Shown here one piece after another: positions 6,606 through 15,231 of a stretch of 15,231 nucleotides of DNA. The notes below the pieces were generated by a model. The model was not told where the DNA came from, did not search any database, and saw only the letters and a program-made list of their open reading frames with translations. Positions within the stretch are counted from its first letter, which is position 1, and each line of letters starts with the position of its first letter. The position numbers and the translations under genes were made by a program. This stretch comes from DASSLY01 sp035689185 (GTDB taxonomy: Bacteria > Actinomycetota > Actinomycetes > Actinomycetales > Dermatophilaceae). The stretch is from the NCBI GenBank assembly GCA_035689185.1, contig DASSLY010000040.1:1-15231 (forward strand), written 5' to 3'.

Positions 6606-7136
6606 TCAGAGCAGGTCGTCGGTGACCGCGGTGAGGTGGACGTCCACGCCCAGCTCGCGGGCCGCCAGGTCCAGGTCGCGCCGCAGCGACTCGGCCCCTG
6701 CCGGGTCGGGCAGCTGCAGCTCCGCCATGAGCACGTAGAGCCCGCCGGACAACCGGGTGCCCAGGTCGACGATGTTGCCGCGGTGCCGGGCCACGACGCC
6801 GGTGATCCGGGCGACGATGCCCGGCCGGTCGGCGCCGTGGACGTGCAGCGCGAACGAGGGCGCCTCCACCGTCGCCGCCGGGGTGTCGCCCAGCTCGCGG
6901 GCGTTGATGACCAGGCTGCCGTCGCGGGTCAGCCCGGCAAGCGCCGACTCCACCAGTTGCGGGCTGGCCGTGGTGCGCACCAGCACCACCATCGCGAAGT
7001 GGCCGCGCAGCAACGTCATGGTCGAGTCCTCGAGGTTGCCGTCCAGGTCGGCCAGCGCCCGGGTGACGTCGGCGACGATGCCGGGACGGTCCTGGCCCAG
7101 GACGGTCACGGCGATGATCGGCGGTGCGTCGGCCAT
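6606..7136 (-). CDS. Double ACT-domain protein (GcvR-like)
   Basis: 176 residues made of two tandem ACT domains, about 7-75 and 92-165. Each opens with the hallmark DRPGIV motif (GQDRPGIVADVTRAL and GADRPGIVARITGVV) followed by GNxxD (GNLEDS and GNIVDL), where amino-acid effectors usually bind. There is no DNA-binding domain and no catalytic domain. The architecture matches the glycine-cleavage regulator GcvR group, whose E. coli member works by binding the activator GcvA; no gcvA or gcv gene is in the window, so that role is not transferable. The start ATG at 7136 lies 21 bases after the udgB stop, and def follows within a few bases, which suggests a udgB-ACT-def transcript. Effector and partner are unknown. 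Confidence 0.85.
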   Translation of the reverse strand: MADAPPIIAVTVLGQDRPGIVADVTRALADLDGNLEDSTMTLLRGHFAMVVLVRTTASPQLVESALAGLTRDGSLVINARELGDTPAATVEAPSFALHVHGADRPGIVARITGVVARHRGNIVDLGTRLSGGLYVLMAELQLPDPAGAESLRRDLDLAARELGVDVHLTAVTDDLL

Positions 7137-7157
7137 GGCAGCAGACCGTACCTGCCG

Positions 7158-7991
7158 CTACAGGGACGCGATGACCTGGTCCAGCATGGGTTCGGTGAGC
7201 CGGCCGGTGAAGGTGTTCTGCTGGCTGACGTGGTAGCTGCCGAGCAGCCGCACCTGCTGCCGGTCCACGTCGAGCAGCGCCTCGGCGCCGTGACTGAACT
7301 TCGGCCGGGGGCGGGGCACCTGCCAGCCCACTCGGTCGGCGGCGGCCAGCGTCGCGCGCCAGGCGAAGCCACCCAGCGCCAGGACCGTCCGCAACCGTGG
7401 CTGCGCCAGCTGGAGTTCGCGCTGCAGCCACGGCGCGCAGGTCGCCCGCTCCGCCGGGGTCGGCGCGTTCCCGGGCGGGGCGCAGCGCACCGCCGCCACG
7501 ATCCGTATGCCGTGCAGCACCATCCCGTCGCCGCTGGCCCAGCTGCGCGGCTGGCTGGCGTACCCGGCCCGGTGCAACGCCGCGAAGATCCAGTCGCCGC
7601 TGCGGTCGCCGGTGAAGATGCGCCCGGTGCGGTTGCCTCCGTGGGCTGCTGGCGCCAAGCCGACGACCAGGACCGGCGCCAGGGCGTCACCGAACCCCAC
7701 CGTGGGCCTTCCCCAGTACGGCTGGTCGGCGAACCCGGCACGCCGGCCGTCGCGGGCGACCTGCTCCCGCCACGCCAGCAGCCGCGGACAGGCCCGGCAT
7801 ACCGAGCTGACCGCGTCCAGGTCGTGCACGGTCGTGCAGCCGGCGGCCAGTCGCCCGACCTCCGCCGGGTCCGCTGCGACCGGGACGTCCGGTGTCGCGG
7901 GGTCGCCCGGCCAGCCGGTCCCGGGCGGCACCGGCGAGGCGAACATGCCCCCGGTGACCGGGTGCGGCGACGCCGACGATGCAGCCACCAC
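7158..7991 (-). CDS. udgB: Type-5 uracil-DNA glycosylase (UdgB) with Fe-S cluster
   Basis: 277-residue base-excision repair enzyme that removes uracil, and in studied family members also hypoxanthine or ethenocytosine, from DNA. Motif A is GLAPAAHGGNRTGR (111-124), with Ala/Gly in place of the catalytic Asp of family-1 enzymes, as expected for family 5. Motif B is HVSQQNTFTGR (254 onward). Four cysteines (65 and 68 in CRAC, then 170 and 185) fit the 4Fe-4S ligands. The N-terminal segment FASPVPPGTGWPGDPATP is typical of actinobacterial homologues such as Rv1259. GTG at 7991 is used; ATG at 7946 is an alternative that loses 15 residues outside the core. Sixty-six bases separate it from ppx. 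One CGGCATAC copy overlaps the codons of V64-C65-R66. Confidence 0.93.
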   Translation of the reverse strand: MVAASSASPHPVTGGMFASPVPPGTGWPGDPATPDVPVAADPAEVGRLAAGCTTVHDLDAVSSVCRACPRLLAWREQVARDGRRAGFADQPYWGRPTVGFGDALAPVLVVGLAPAAHGGNRTGRIFTGDRSGDWIFAALHRAGYASQPRSWASGDGMVLHGIRIVAAVRCAPPGNAPTPAERATCAPWLQRELQLAQPRLRTVLALGGFAWRATLAAADRVGWQVPRPRPKFSHGAEALLDVDRQQVRLLGSYHVSQQNTFTGRLTEPMLDQVIASL

Positions 7992-8057
7992 GCCAGTCTG
8001 CCCGGCCGGGCGCAGCGGGCTGGTCCGCGGCGGGGCTGTCGGTACCGGCTGCCGGCC

Positions 8058-8999
8058 TCAGCCGATCGACAGCGCGATGCCGTCCAGGATGTCGTGCTCG
8101 GAGGCGACGACGGTCGGCACGGCCGAGGTCCGCACCAGCCGCCGGACCACGGAACGCCAGACCAGTCCCCCCGCCCCGATGACGTCGACCCGGCCGGGGT
8201 GCATGTACGGCAGCGCCGCCCGTTGGGCGTGGCTGAGCCGGAGCAGGTCGGTGCAGGCGGCCTCGACCCGCTCCGGTGACAGCTGGGCCAGGTGGATCCG
8301 GGCGGGGTCGTACTCGGGCAGGCCCAGCGCGTGCGCGGTCACCGTGGTGACCGTCCCGGCCAGCCCGACGAGCGTGGCGATGCCGGTGAGGTCCACGGTC
8401 GCGGCCGCCAGGTCTATCGCCGCCTCCACGTCGGAGACGGCCGCCGCCACCTCGGCGCCAGTGGGTGGGTCGTCGCGCAAGTGTCGCTCCGTCATCCGGA
8501 CGCAGCCGACGTCCACCGACCTGGCCTGCTCGACCTGGTCCCTCCCGCGAACGAACTCCGTGGAGCCACCCCCGATGTCGACCACGAGGTACGGCCCGGG
8601 CAGTCCGGCCGCCGACACGTCACCGGTCGCCCCGCAGAAGGACAGGGCCGCCTCCTCGTGGCCGGAGATCACCTCGGGCTCGGTCCCGAAGGAGGCGAAC
8701 GCCTGCTCCACCCCGGCGACGAACTGGGCGGCGTTGCGGGCGTCCCGCGAGGCCGAGGTGGCCACGAACCGGACCCGCTCGACCTTCAGCGACTCGCACT
8801 GCGCGGCATACTCCCGGCAGCGGGCCAGGGTGCGGTCCATCGCCTCCGGGGCGATGACCCCGGTCCGGTCCACGCCGTGGCCGAGCCGCACGACCTCCAT
8901 CCGCCGGACGACATCGGTGAGCTTGCCGCCCTCGCCGACGTCGGCCACCAGCAGCCGGATCGAGTTGGTCCCGCAGTCCACGGCGCCGACGCGGGTCAT
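8058..8999 (-). CDS. ppx: Exopolyphosphatase / pppGpp phosphohydrolase family protein
   Basis: 313-residue member of the Ppx/GppA family, which shortens inorganic polyphosphate or converts pppGpp to ppGpp. The ASKHA nucleotide-fold signatures are intact: AVDCGTNSIRLLVAD (6-20), the catalytic-glutamate region SGHEEA (112-117), DIGGGSTEF (141-149), and the later GLAGTVTTV. It is the short actinobacterial form without the C-terminal HD-like domain of E. coli Ppx (~513 residues). The ATG at 8999 overlaps the DUF501 stop (TGATG) and has a strong site AAGGAGAGG upstream; the long open frame beyond is a shadow of DUF501 and ftsB. M. tuberculosis Rv1026 occupies the same position. Polyphosphatase versus pppGppase activity cannot be separated from sequence. 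Confidence 0.93.
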   Translation of the reverse strand: MTRVGAVDCGTNSIRLLVADVGEGGKLTDVVRRMEVVRLGHGVDRTGVIAPEAMDRTLARCREYAAQCESLKVERVRFVATSASRDARNAAQFVAGVEQAFASFGTEPEVISGHEEAALSFCGATGDVSAAGLPGPYLVVDIGGGSTEFVRGRDQVEQARSVDVGCVRMTERHLRDDPPTGAEVAAAVSDVEAAIDLAAATVDLTGIATLVGLAGTVTTVTAHALGLPEYDPARIHLAQLSPERVEAACTDLLRLSHAQRAALPYMHPGRVDVIGAGGLVWRSVVRRLVRTSAVPTVVASEHDILDGIALSIG

Positions 9000-9514
9000 C
9001 ACCTCTCCTTCGCGGGGACCGCGACGCAGGGCCCGCTCGCCCACCACGGCGGCAGCTCCGCGAGCGCCTCGTCGCCCAGCGGGTTGACCCCCGGCCCCTC
9101 GGCCAGGGCATGCGCCACCAGCACATGCAGGCACTTCACCCGGGCCGGCATCCCACCGGCGCTGACGCCCTTGATCTCGGGCACGTCGTCCAGCTCGGCC
9201 CGGCTGTCCAGGTAGGCCTGGTGCGCCCGCCGGTATGCCGCCGCGAGGCCGTCGTCGGTCGCGAGCCGGGTGGTCATCCGGGCCATCATTCCCTGCCCCT
9301 CCAGGGTGCTCACCGCACCCGTGAGCCGGGGGCAGGTGGCGTAGAACGTGGTCGGGAAGGGGGTCCCGTCCGGCAACCGCGGCGCGGTGCGCACCACGTC
9401 CGGCAGCCCGCACCGGCACCGGTGGGCGACCGCGACGACGCCCCGGGGGGCGCGGCCCAACTGCGCGGCGACAGCGGCGAGATCCGTCGCGAGAGCGGCG
9501 CCGCCCGTCCTCAC
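8999..9514 (-). CDS. DUF501 family protein
   Basis: 171-residue conserved protein of unknown function, almost always found between the ftsB-like gene and ppx in actinobacteria. Recognisable blocks are LGRAPRGVVAVAHRC (19-33), RCRCGLPDVV, TAPRLPDGTPFPTTFYATCP, GVSAGGMPARVKCLHVLVAH and PGVNPLGDEAL. Several conserved cysteines and histidines (HRCRCG, TCP, KCLH, VAH) suggest metal binding; that is inference. GTG at 9514 overlaps the ftsB stop in a GTGA arrangement, and its own stop overlaps the ppx ATG, so the three genes are translationally coupled. The function might relate to cell-envelope or phosphate metabolism by association, but nothing in the sequence proves it. Confidence 0.9.
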   Translation of the reverse strand: MRTGGAALATDLAAVAAQLGRAPRGVVAVAHRCRCGLPDVVRTAPRLPDGTPFPTTFYATCPRLTGAVSTLEGQGMMARMTTRLATDDGLAAAYRRAHQAYLDSRAELDDVPEIKGVSAGGMPARVKCLHVLVAHALAEGPGVNPLGDEALAELPPWWASGPCVAVPAKER

Positions 9515-10062
9515 TTCGGCGCGGTCGCCGGCGGCTCGGCCAGCACCATCGACTCCCAGACGCGGTCGTACCAGGTGGCCGCGCGCCCGGTGGCCGACGC
9601 CGGGTCACCGGACCCCACCGCGGCAGGGGCGTCGATGACGGAGTAGGACTTCTCCCCCGGCCGGACGAACTTCAGCCGGTCCCGCGCCTGCTGCTCCACG
9701 TATGCCGGGTCGTTCCACTGGCGGCGCTCGCGCAGCAGCGCCTCGACGGTGCCGGTCTGCTCACGCACCTGCTCCTGCAGCGAGGCGATCTGGCCCTGCT
9801 GGCGAAGGTAGGAGCGCAGGGTCGGGAGCAAGGTGACCGCCAGCATGACACCGATGCAGGCCAGGATCGCGATCCTGGCCATCGACGTCGACCGGCGCGG
9901 GCCGGGTGCCGCCGGGGGATGCCGCGGCGCGGCGCCCGGTCGCACGGCGTCGCGCGGGCCGGCCGGCTGGCCGCCCGCGGCCGGACGGGAGGACACACGC
10001 GACGCCGACCCCGGCGCGGGCCGTTGCGGGCCGGCGCCGAAGCGGCGTCGTTGGGCGGACAT
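9511..10062 (-). CDS. FtsB/DivIC-type septum formation protein
   Basis: 183-residue single-pass membrane protein of the septum-initiator family, which links with FtsL and FtsQ at the division site. A Pro/Arg/Gly-rich cytoplasmic tail (1-60) precedes one membrane helix (about 63-80). A coiled-coil periplasmic segment follows (82-115; LRQQGQIASLQEQVREQ), then the family signature WNDPAYVEQQARDRLKFVRPGE (split here over residues 116-137). The long basic N-terminal tail is typical of actinobacterial forms. ATG at 10062 lies 9 bases after the enolase stop; only a weak AGGTCC precedes it, so translation may depend on enolase. Rv1024 occupies the same slot in M. tuberculosis. Confidence 0.9.
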   Translation of the reverse strand: MSAQRRRFGAGPQRPAPGSASRVSSRPAAGGQPAGPRDAVRPGAAPRHPPAAPGPRRSTSMARIAILACIGVMLAVTLLPTLRSYLRQQGQIASLQEQVREQTGTVEALLRERRQWNDPAYVEQQARDRLKFVRPGEKSYSVIDAPAAVGSGDPASATGRAATWYDRVWESMVLAEPPATAPK

Positions 10063-10071
10063 CGGACCTGT

Positions 10072-11352
10072 TCAGCCCTGGAAGCGCGGAAAAGCGCCGG
10101 CTCCGGCGTACTGCGCCGCGTCGTCCAGCTCCTCCTCGATGCGCAACAGCTGGTTGTACTTGGCCACCCGCTCCGAGCGGGCCGGTGCGCCGGTCTTGAT
10201 CTGGCCGCAGTTCGTCGCCACCGCCAGGTCGGCGATGGTGACGTCCTCGGTCTCGCCGGAGCGGTGGCTCATCATGCACCGGTAGCCGTTGCGCTGGGCC
10301 AGCTCGACCGCGTCGAGGGTCTCGGTGAGCGAACCGATCTGGTTGACCTTCACCAGCAGCGCGTTCGCCGTGCTGGAGTCGATCCCGCGCTTCAGCCGGG
10401 TGGGGTTGGTGACGAACAGGTCGTCGCCGACGATCTGCACCTTGTCGCCGAGCTCGGCGGTGAGGGCCTTCCAGCCGTCCCAGTCGTCCTCGTCCAGCGG
10501 GTCCTCGATCGAGACCAGCGGGTAGGAGGCGACCAGGTCGGCGTAGTAGGCGGTCATCTGCGCGGCGGTCTTCGGCTCGCCCTCGAAGGTGTACGAGCCG
10601 TTCGCGAAGAACTCGCTGGCAGCCACGTCGAGGGCCAGCGCGATGTCCTTGCCCGGGGTGTAGCCGGCCTTGGTGATCGCCTCCAGGATCAGGTCCAGCG
10701 CGGCCCGGTTGCTCTCCAGGTTCGGGGCGAAGCCGCCCTCGTCGCCGAGGCCGGTGGCCAGCCCGCGGTCCTTCAGCACCGACTTCAGCGCGTGATAGAC
10801 CTCGGCCCCCCAGCGCAGCGCCTCCCGGAACGTGGCCGCCCCGATCGGGGCGATCATGAACTCCTGGATGTCGACGTTGGAGTCCGCGTGCGACCCGCCG
10901 TTGAGGATGTTCATCATGGGCACCGGCAGCACGTGGGCGTTGGGGCCGCCGACGTAGCGGTACAGCGGCAGCCCGGCCGAGTCCGCGGCTGCCCGGGCGA
11001 GGGCGAGGGAAACGCCGAGGATCGCGTTCGCGCCGATCTTGCCCTTGTTGTCGGTGCCGTCCAGGGTCAGCATCTCCTGGTCGACCAGGCGCTGGTCGGA
11101 GGCGTCGAAGCCGAGCAGCCGGGGCGCGATCTCCTCCAGCACCGCGTCGACCGCCTGCTCCACGCCCTTGCCGAGGTAGCGCTTCTTGTCGCCGTCACGG
11201 CGCTCCACCGCCTCGAAGGCGCCGGTGGAGGCGCCGCTGGGGACCGCCGCACGAGCGGTCGTGCCGTCGTCGAGGGCGACCTCGACCTCCACGGTGGGGT
11301 TGCCGCGCGAGTCGAGGATCTCGCGGGCGCCGACTGCTTCGATGCTGGCCAC
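10072..11352 (-). CDS. eno: Enolase (phosphopyruvate hydratase)
   Basis: Glycolytic enzyme converting 2-phosphoglycerate to phosphoenolpyruvate. The 426 residues are full length, with the SGASTGAFEA loop (39-48), GDEGGFAPN carrying catalytic Glu205, metal ligands Asp242, Glu283 and Asp310, catalytic Lys335 (LLVKVNQIGS), and the signature MMSHRSGETED (360-370). The GTG start at 11352 has a perfect AGGAGG site four bases upstream. About 140 noncoding bases separate it from mazG, the largest gap in the mfd-to-ppx run, and this gap probably holds its promoter. Eno is the first gene of a tight eno-ftsB-DUF501-ppx unit. Confidence 0.98.
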   Translation of the reverse strand: MASIEAVGAREILDSRGNPTVEVEVALDDGTTARAAVPSGASTGAFEAVERRDGDKKRYLGKGVEQAVDAVLEEIAPRLLGFDASDQRLVDQEMLTLDGTDNKGKIGANAILGVSLALARAAADSAGLPLYRYVGGPNAHVLPVPMMNILNGGSHADSNVDIQEFMIAPIGAATFREALRWGAEVYHALKSVLKDRGLATGLGDEGGFAPNLESNRAALDLILEAITKAGYTPGKDIALALDVAASEFFANGSYTFEGEPKTAAQMTAYYADLVASYPLVSIEDPLDEDDWDGWKALTAELGDKVQIVGDDLFVTNPTRLKRGIDSSTANALLVKVNQIGSLTETLDAVELAQRNGYRCMMSHRSGETEDVTIADLAVATNCGQIKTGAPARSERVAKYNQLLRIEEELDDAAQYAGAGAFPRFQG

Positions 11353-11427
11353 CAGGCCTCCTGTGCTGCGCTAGGTACGTCGTCGCCCTGCCACCCGGTT
11401 GCCGGACGGTTCGCCGGGAAGCGGTCC

Positions 11428-11451
11428 GCTCCGGGATTCGGCTCCGGGATT
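11428..11451. repeat. Tandem 11-base repeat upstream of eno
   Basis: GCTCCGGGATT occurs at 11428-11438 and again at 11441-11451, a 13-base period, 76-99 bases upstream of the enolase start. Spacing just over one helical turn could suit a dimeric regulator. The rest of the 11353-11494 spacer shows no clear -35/-10 pair; TACCTA, close to the start on the minus strand, is only a weak -10 candidate. No terminator after mazG is convincing. Confidence 0.4.
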
Positions 11452-11494
11452 TGGCGGGCCGGGAGGCACGGGCAGGTACTCGCCGAGCCTAGCG

Positions 11495-12505
11495 TCAGAC
11501 CCGCTCGCTCCGCAGAACCGAAACGCGCGCGGCCTCGGCCGCCCGGACCTTGGCCTCGACCCGGCGCAGCGCGACGCGCAGGGCCGCCTCCGGGTCGATG
11601 CCGCGGGCACGGGCGGTCCGGACCAGGCCCAACAGCTCGGCCCCCAGCCCCTCTTCGCCGCCGGCCACCTCCGCGGCGAGCTCGGCCGCCGCCTCGGCGT
11701 GTCCGGCCCGCTCAAGCCGTCCCAGCACCTTCTCGGCGCGGGCCAGGGCCGGCATACCCGCGGGTATGCCGTCCAGGACCGAGGTGCGCCCGGCCTTCTC
11801 GACGGCCTTGATCTGCTCCCAATTGTGCGCTACCCGCTCGGCGGACTCCGCGGGAACATCGCCGAACACGTGCGGGTGCCGCCGGACCAGCTTGGCCACG
11901 ATGCCCGCCGCCACGTCGTCGATGTCGAACGGGTGGCCAGGGTCCTCGGCAGCCACCCTGGCTTGGAAGGCCACCTGCAGCAGCACGTCGCCGAGCTCCT
12001 CCCGCACGTGCGCGAGGTCGCCGGACTCCACCGCCTCGATCAACTCGTAGGTCTCCTCCAGCAGGTACGGCAGCAACGACGCCGAGGTTTGCTCGGCGTC
12101 CCAGGGACACCCGCCGGGCGAGCGAAGCCGGTCCATCACTGCCACCAGGTCGAGCAGCCGGGCGCCGGGGACGTCGTGCGACCCCACCAACAGCTCGACC
12201 TCGGGCGGCCGGGCGGTCCGGCTCACCTCGGCGGCCACGGCGTCGGTCAGTCCCAGGTCGCCATGGTCGCTCACCAGCCACACGACGCGCTGGTCCCGCG
12301 CGAGCCGGACCAGCGCGGCGCCGGCCGGCTCCTCGTCGAGCCGGCCCACCTGCATACCCGTGGCCCGTATGCCGCTCGCTTGGCCGGCGTCTGGATCCGC
12401 AGCCAGCACGCACGTCGCGGCCTCCAACGCGTGCCAGGCCTGCCGGGACAGCAGACCCGGCGCCACCCGGGGAGTGGTCAGCAGCAGGGTGAGGCGGCCG
12501 GTCAC
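11495..12505 (-). CDS. mazG: MazG nucleoside triphosphate pyrophosphohydrolase
   Basis: 336-residue house-cleaning enzyme that hydrolyses (abnormal) NTPs to NMP and PPi. Residues 1 to about 115 form an N-terminal extension reminiscent of the methylase-like domain seen before MazG in some Gram-positives; it is degenerate and no SAM motif is obvious. The MazG core follows: MDRLRSPGGCPWDAEQT (124-140), metal-binding EExxE (Glu150, 151, 154) and EELGD (169-173), then RRHPHVFGD and NWEQIKAVEK. The C-terminal ~90 residues are Ala/Glu/Arg-rich helical, not a clear second MazG domain. GTG at 12505 begins one base after the stop of the lipoprotein gene, suggesting coupling. Residues 246-252 (GIPAGMP) are encoded by a perfect 22-bp palindrome that uses the rare Ile codon ATA. 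Confidence 0.93.
   Translation of the reverse strand: MTGRLTLLLTTPRVAPGLLSRQAWHALEAATCVLAADPDAGQASGIRATGMQVGRLDEEPAGAALVRLARDQRVVWLVSDHGDLGLTDAVAAEVSRTARPPEVELLVGSHDVPGARLLDLVAVMDRLRSPGGCPWDAEQTSASLLPYLLEETYELIEAVESGDLAHVREELGDVLLQVAFQARVAAEDPGHPFDIDDVAAGIVAKLVRRHPHVFGDVPAESAERVAHNWEQIKAVEKAGRTSVLDGIPAGMPALARAEKVLGRLERAGHAEAAAELAAEVAGGEEGLGAELLGLVRTARARGIDPEAALRVALRRVEAKVRAAEAARVSVLRSERV
11750..11771. repeat. Perfect 22-bp palindrome inside mazG
   Basis: CGGCATACCCG at 11750-11760 is immediately followed by its exact reverse complement at 11761-11771. It is built from two inverted copies of the dispersed octamer CGGCATAC. It lies wholly in coding sequence, with no loop, so it looks more like a protein-binding site on DNA than an RNA hairpin. 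Confidence 0.85.
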
Positions 12506-12506
12506 C

Positions 12507-13064
12507 CTACGGGGTGGCCGTCGCGGCGGGTTCTGGGGTCGCCGGGCTTGAGGGCGGGACGGTGCGGACCCAGGACGGGATGACCGGGGTCAGCCGACCC
12601 GGCTGCTTCGGGTCGAAGCTGCCGTACCGGGGGTTGACGCTGACCTTGGCCCGCCCGACTTCGGCCAGCACCCGCTGGATTCCGGCGTCGGACAGGGTGT
12701 TCTGCGCGGCGAGGATGACTCGGACCAGCTCCACCGTGGCCGGGGAAGGGTCGGCCAGCTTGGTCAGCGCGCTACGAGCCTGGTACTCCGACACACCACG
12801 GCCCTCCCGGGCCGCCTCGGCCAGCACGAACGGGGACAGGATCAGCCACGGCAGGGCTGTGGCGGCCGAGAACGGCGCCTGCAGGCCCTCCAGGCCCTTG
12901 TTGGCCTCCGCGGCGGCGACCTGCGCGTCCCGTTCGCTGACCACGCGGTCGTTGACCACGGCGGCCGCTCCCGCCTCGTTGACCCCGCACGCGCCCAGTG
13001 AGCCCATCAGACCGGCCAGCGCGACGATCGCCGCGGCCCACCGGCTCTTCGACCTCACGGCCAC
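12507..13064 (-). CDS. SurA-N-like lipoprotein, no isomerase domain
   Basis: 185-residue predicted lipoprotein. Basic RSKSR and a hydrophobic stretch precede lipobox LGAC, with Cys26 as the lipidated residue. The mature start (AAAVVNDRVVSERDAQVAAAE) is the pattern seen at the N-terminus of SurA/trigger-like chaperones, but the chain is too short for the usual parvulin isomerase domain and no such motif is seen. The C-terminus is Pro/Ala/Thr-rich, and a central NPRYGSFDPKQ motif recurs in actinobacterial relatives. GTG at 13064 is chosen because GGGAG lies 5 bases upstream and it leaves a compact signal peptide; ATG at 13082, overlapping the mfd stop (TGATG), would add six residues. It sits between mfd and mazG, an exported protein among DNA and nucleotide enzymes. 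Function unknown. Confidence 0.85.
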   Translation of the reverse strand: MAVRSKSRWAAAIVALAGLMGSLGACGVNEAGAAAVVNDRVVSERDAQVAAAEANKGLEGLQAPFSAATALPWLILSPFVLAEAAREGRGVSEYQARSALTKLADPSPATVELVRVILAAQNTLSDAGIQRVLAEVGRAKVSVNPRYGSFDPKQPGRLTPVIPSWVRTVPPSSPATPEPAATATP

Positions 13065-13081
13065 TCCATCTCCCACGGTCA

Positions 13082-15231
<2,150 letters not shown>

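Larger units (their letters stand above)
1392..12374. repeat. Dispersed octamer CGGCATAC, 11 copies on both strands
   Basis: Exact copies read CGGCATAC on the plus strand at 1392, 4902, 7795, 8804 and 11750, and GTATGCCG (its complement) at 5899, 7505, 9233, 9700, 11764 and 12367; each is 8 bases from the position given. One-mismatch copy: 12350-12357. Ten lie in genes and one between the tRNA and BI-1. None is seen in cbs, the lipoprotein gene or mfd. From base composition alone I would expect about one in this length. Confidence 0.8.

Noticed and set aside
8000..8011. Palindrome GCCCGGCCGGGC between ppx and udgB as a terminator
   Set aside because: No loop and no T-run, so it cannot form a normal terminator hairpin; composition explains it.
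9919..11811. 630-residue plus-strand ORF opposite eno and ftsB
   Set aside because: Shadow of two well-identified minus-strand genes; no recognisable protein features.
1392..12374. The octamer as a polar Chi or KOPS signal
   Set aside because: The two orientations are balanced (5 and 6), although genes from 4722 rightward all point one way; a polar signal should be skewed.

Overview
This is a high-GC window with dense, mostly overlapping genes, many GTG starts and no in-frame TTA codon that I could find. Gene content and order fit the chromosome of a high-GC actinobacterium. The run mfd, small lipoprotein, mazG, eno, ftsB-like, DUF501, ppx matches the well-known mycobacterial and micrococcal arrangement. 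The trio cbs, SGNH esterase and thiolase also resembles a mycobacterial neighbourhood. I cannot fix the genus; a Micrococcales-type organism is a guess. There is no prophage, insertion sequence, CRISPR array or secondary-metabolite cluster.

Layout. Positions 1-1239 (minus) carry cystathionine beta-synthase, cut by the left edge. A 112-base divergent spacer leads to a plus-strand group (1352-4725): an SGNH/GDSL hydrolase with a membrane anchor, a thiolase, and a conserved protein of unknown function. This group meets a minus-strand series head to head at 4722-4725, where one CTAG supplies both stop codons. Reading leftward from the right edge, that series is mfd (cut by the right edge), a SurA-N-like lipoprotein, mazG, eno, ftsB-like, DUF501, ppx/gppA, udgB, a double-ACT protein, peptide deformylase, a tRNA gene with its own promoter, a Bax-inhibitor-1 membrane protein and a 96-residue unknown.

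The genes are mainly housekeeping: transcription-coupled and uracil repair (mfd, udgB), nucleotide-pool cleaning (mazG), glycolysis (eno), division (ftsB-like), polyphosphate/ppGpp metabolism (ppx), protein maturation (def), transsulfuration (cbs) and acyl-CoA metabolism (thiolase). 1-4 base overlaps join mfd/lipoprotein (if its first start is used), ftsB/DUF501/ppx and BI-1/96-aa gene, which implies translational coupling. No stretch longer than 300 bases lacks a gene.

The most unusual signals are not genes. First, the octamer CGGCATAC (or its complement) occurs 11 times, on both strands and in several codon phases, often forcing rare codons; two copies form a perfect 22-bp palindrome inside mazG. 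Second, a 74-nt tRNA has a UAA (leucine) anticodon but a five-base variable loop, where a leucine tRNA should have a long variable arm. Its promoter is placed so that transcription would begin at tRNA base 1.
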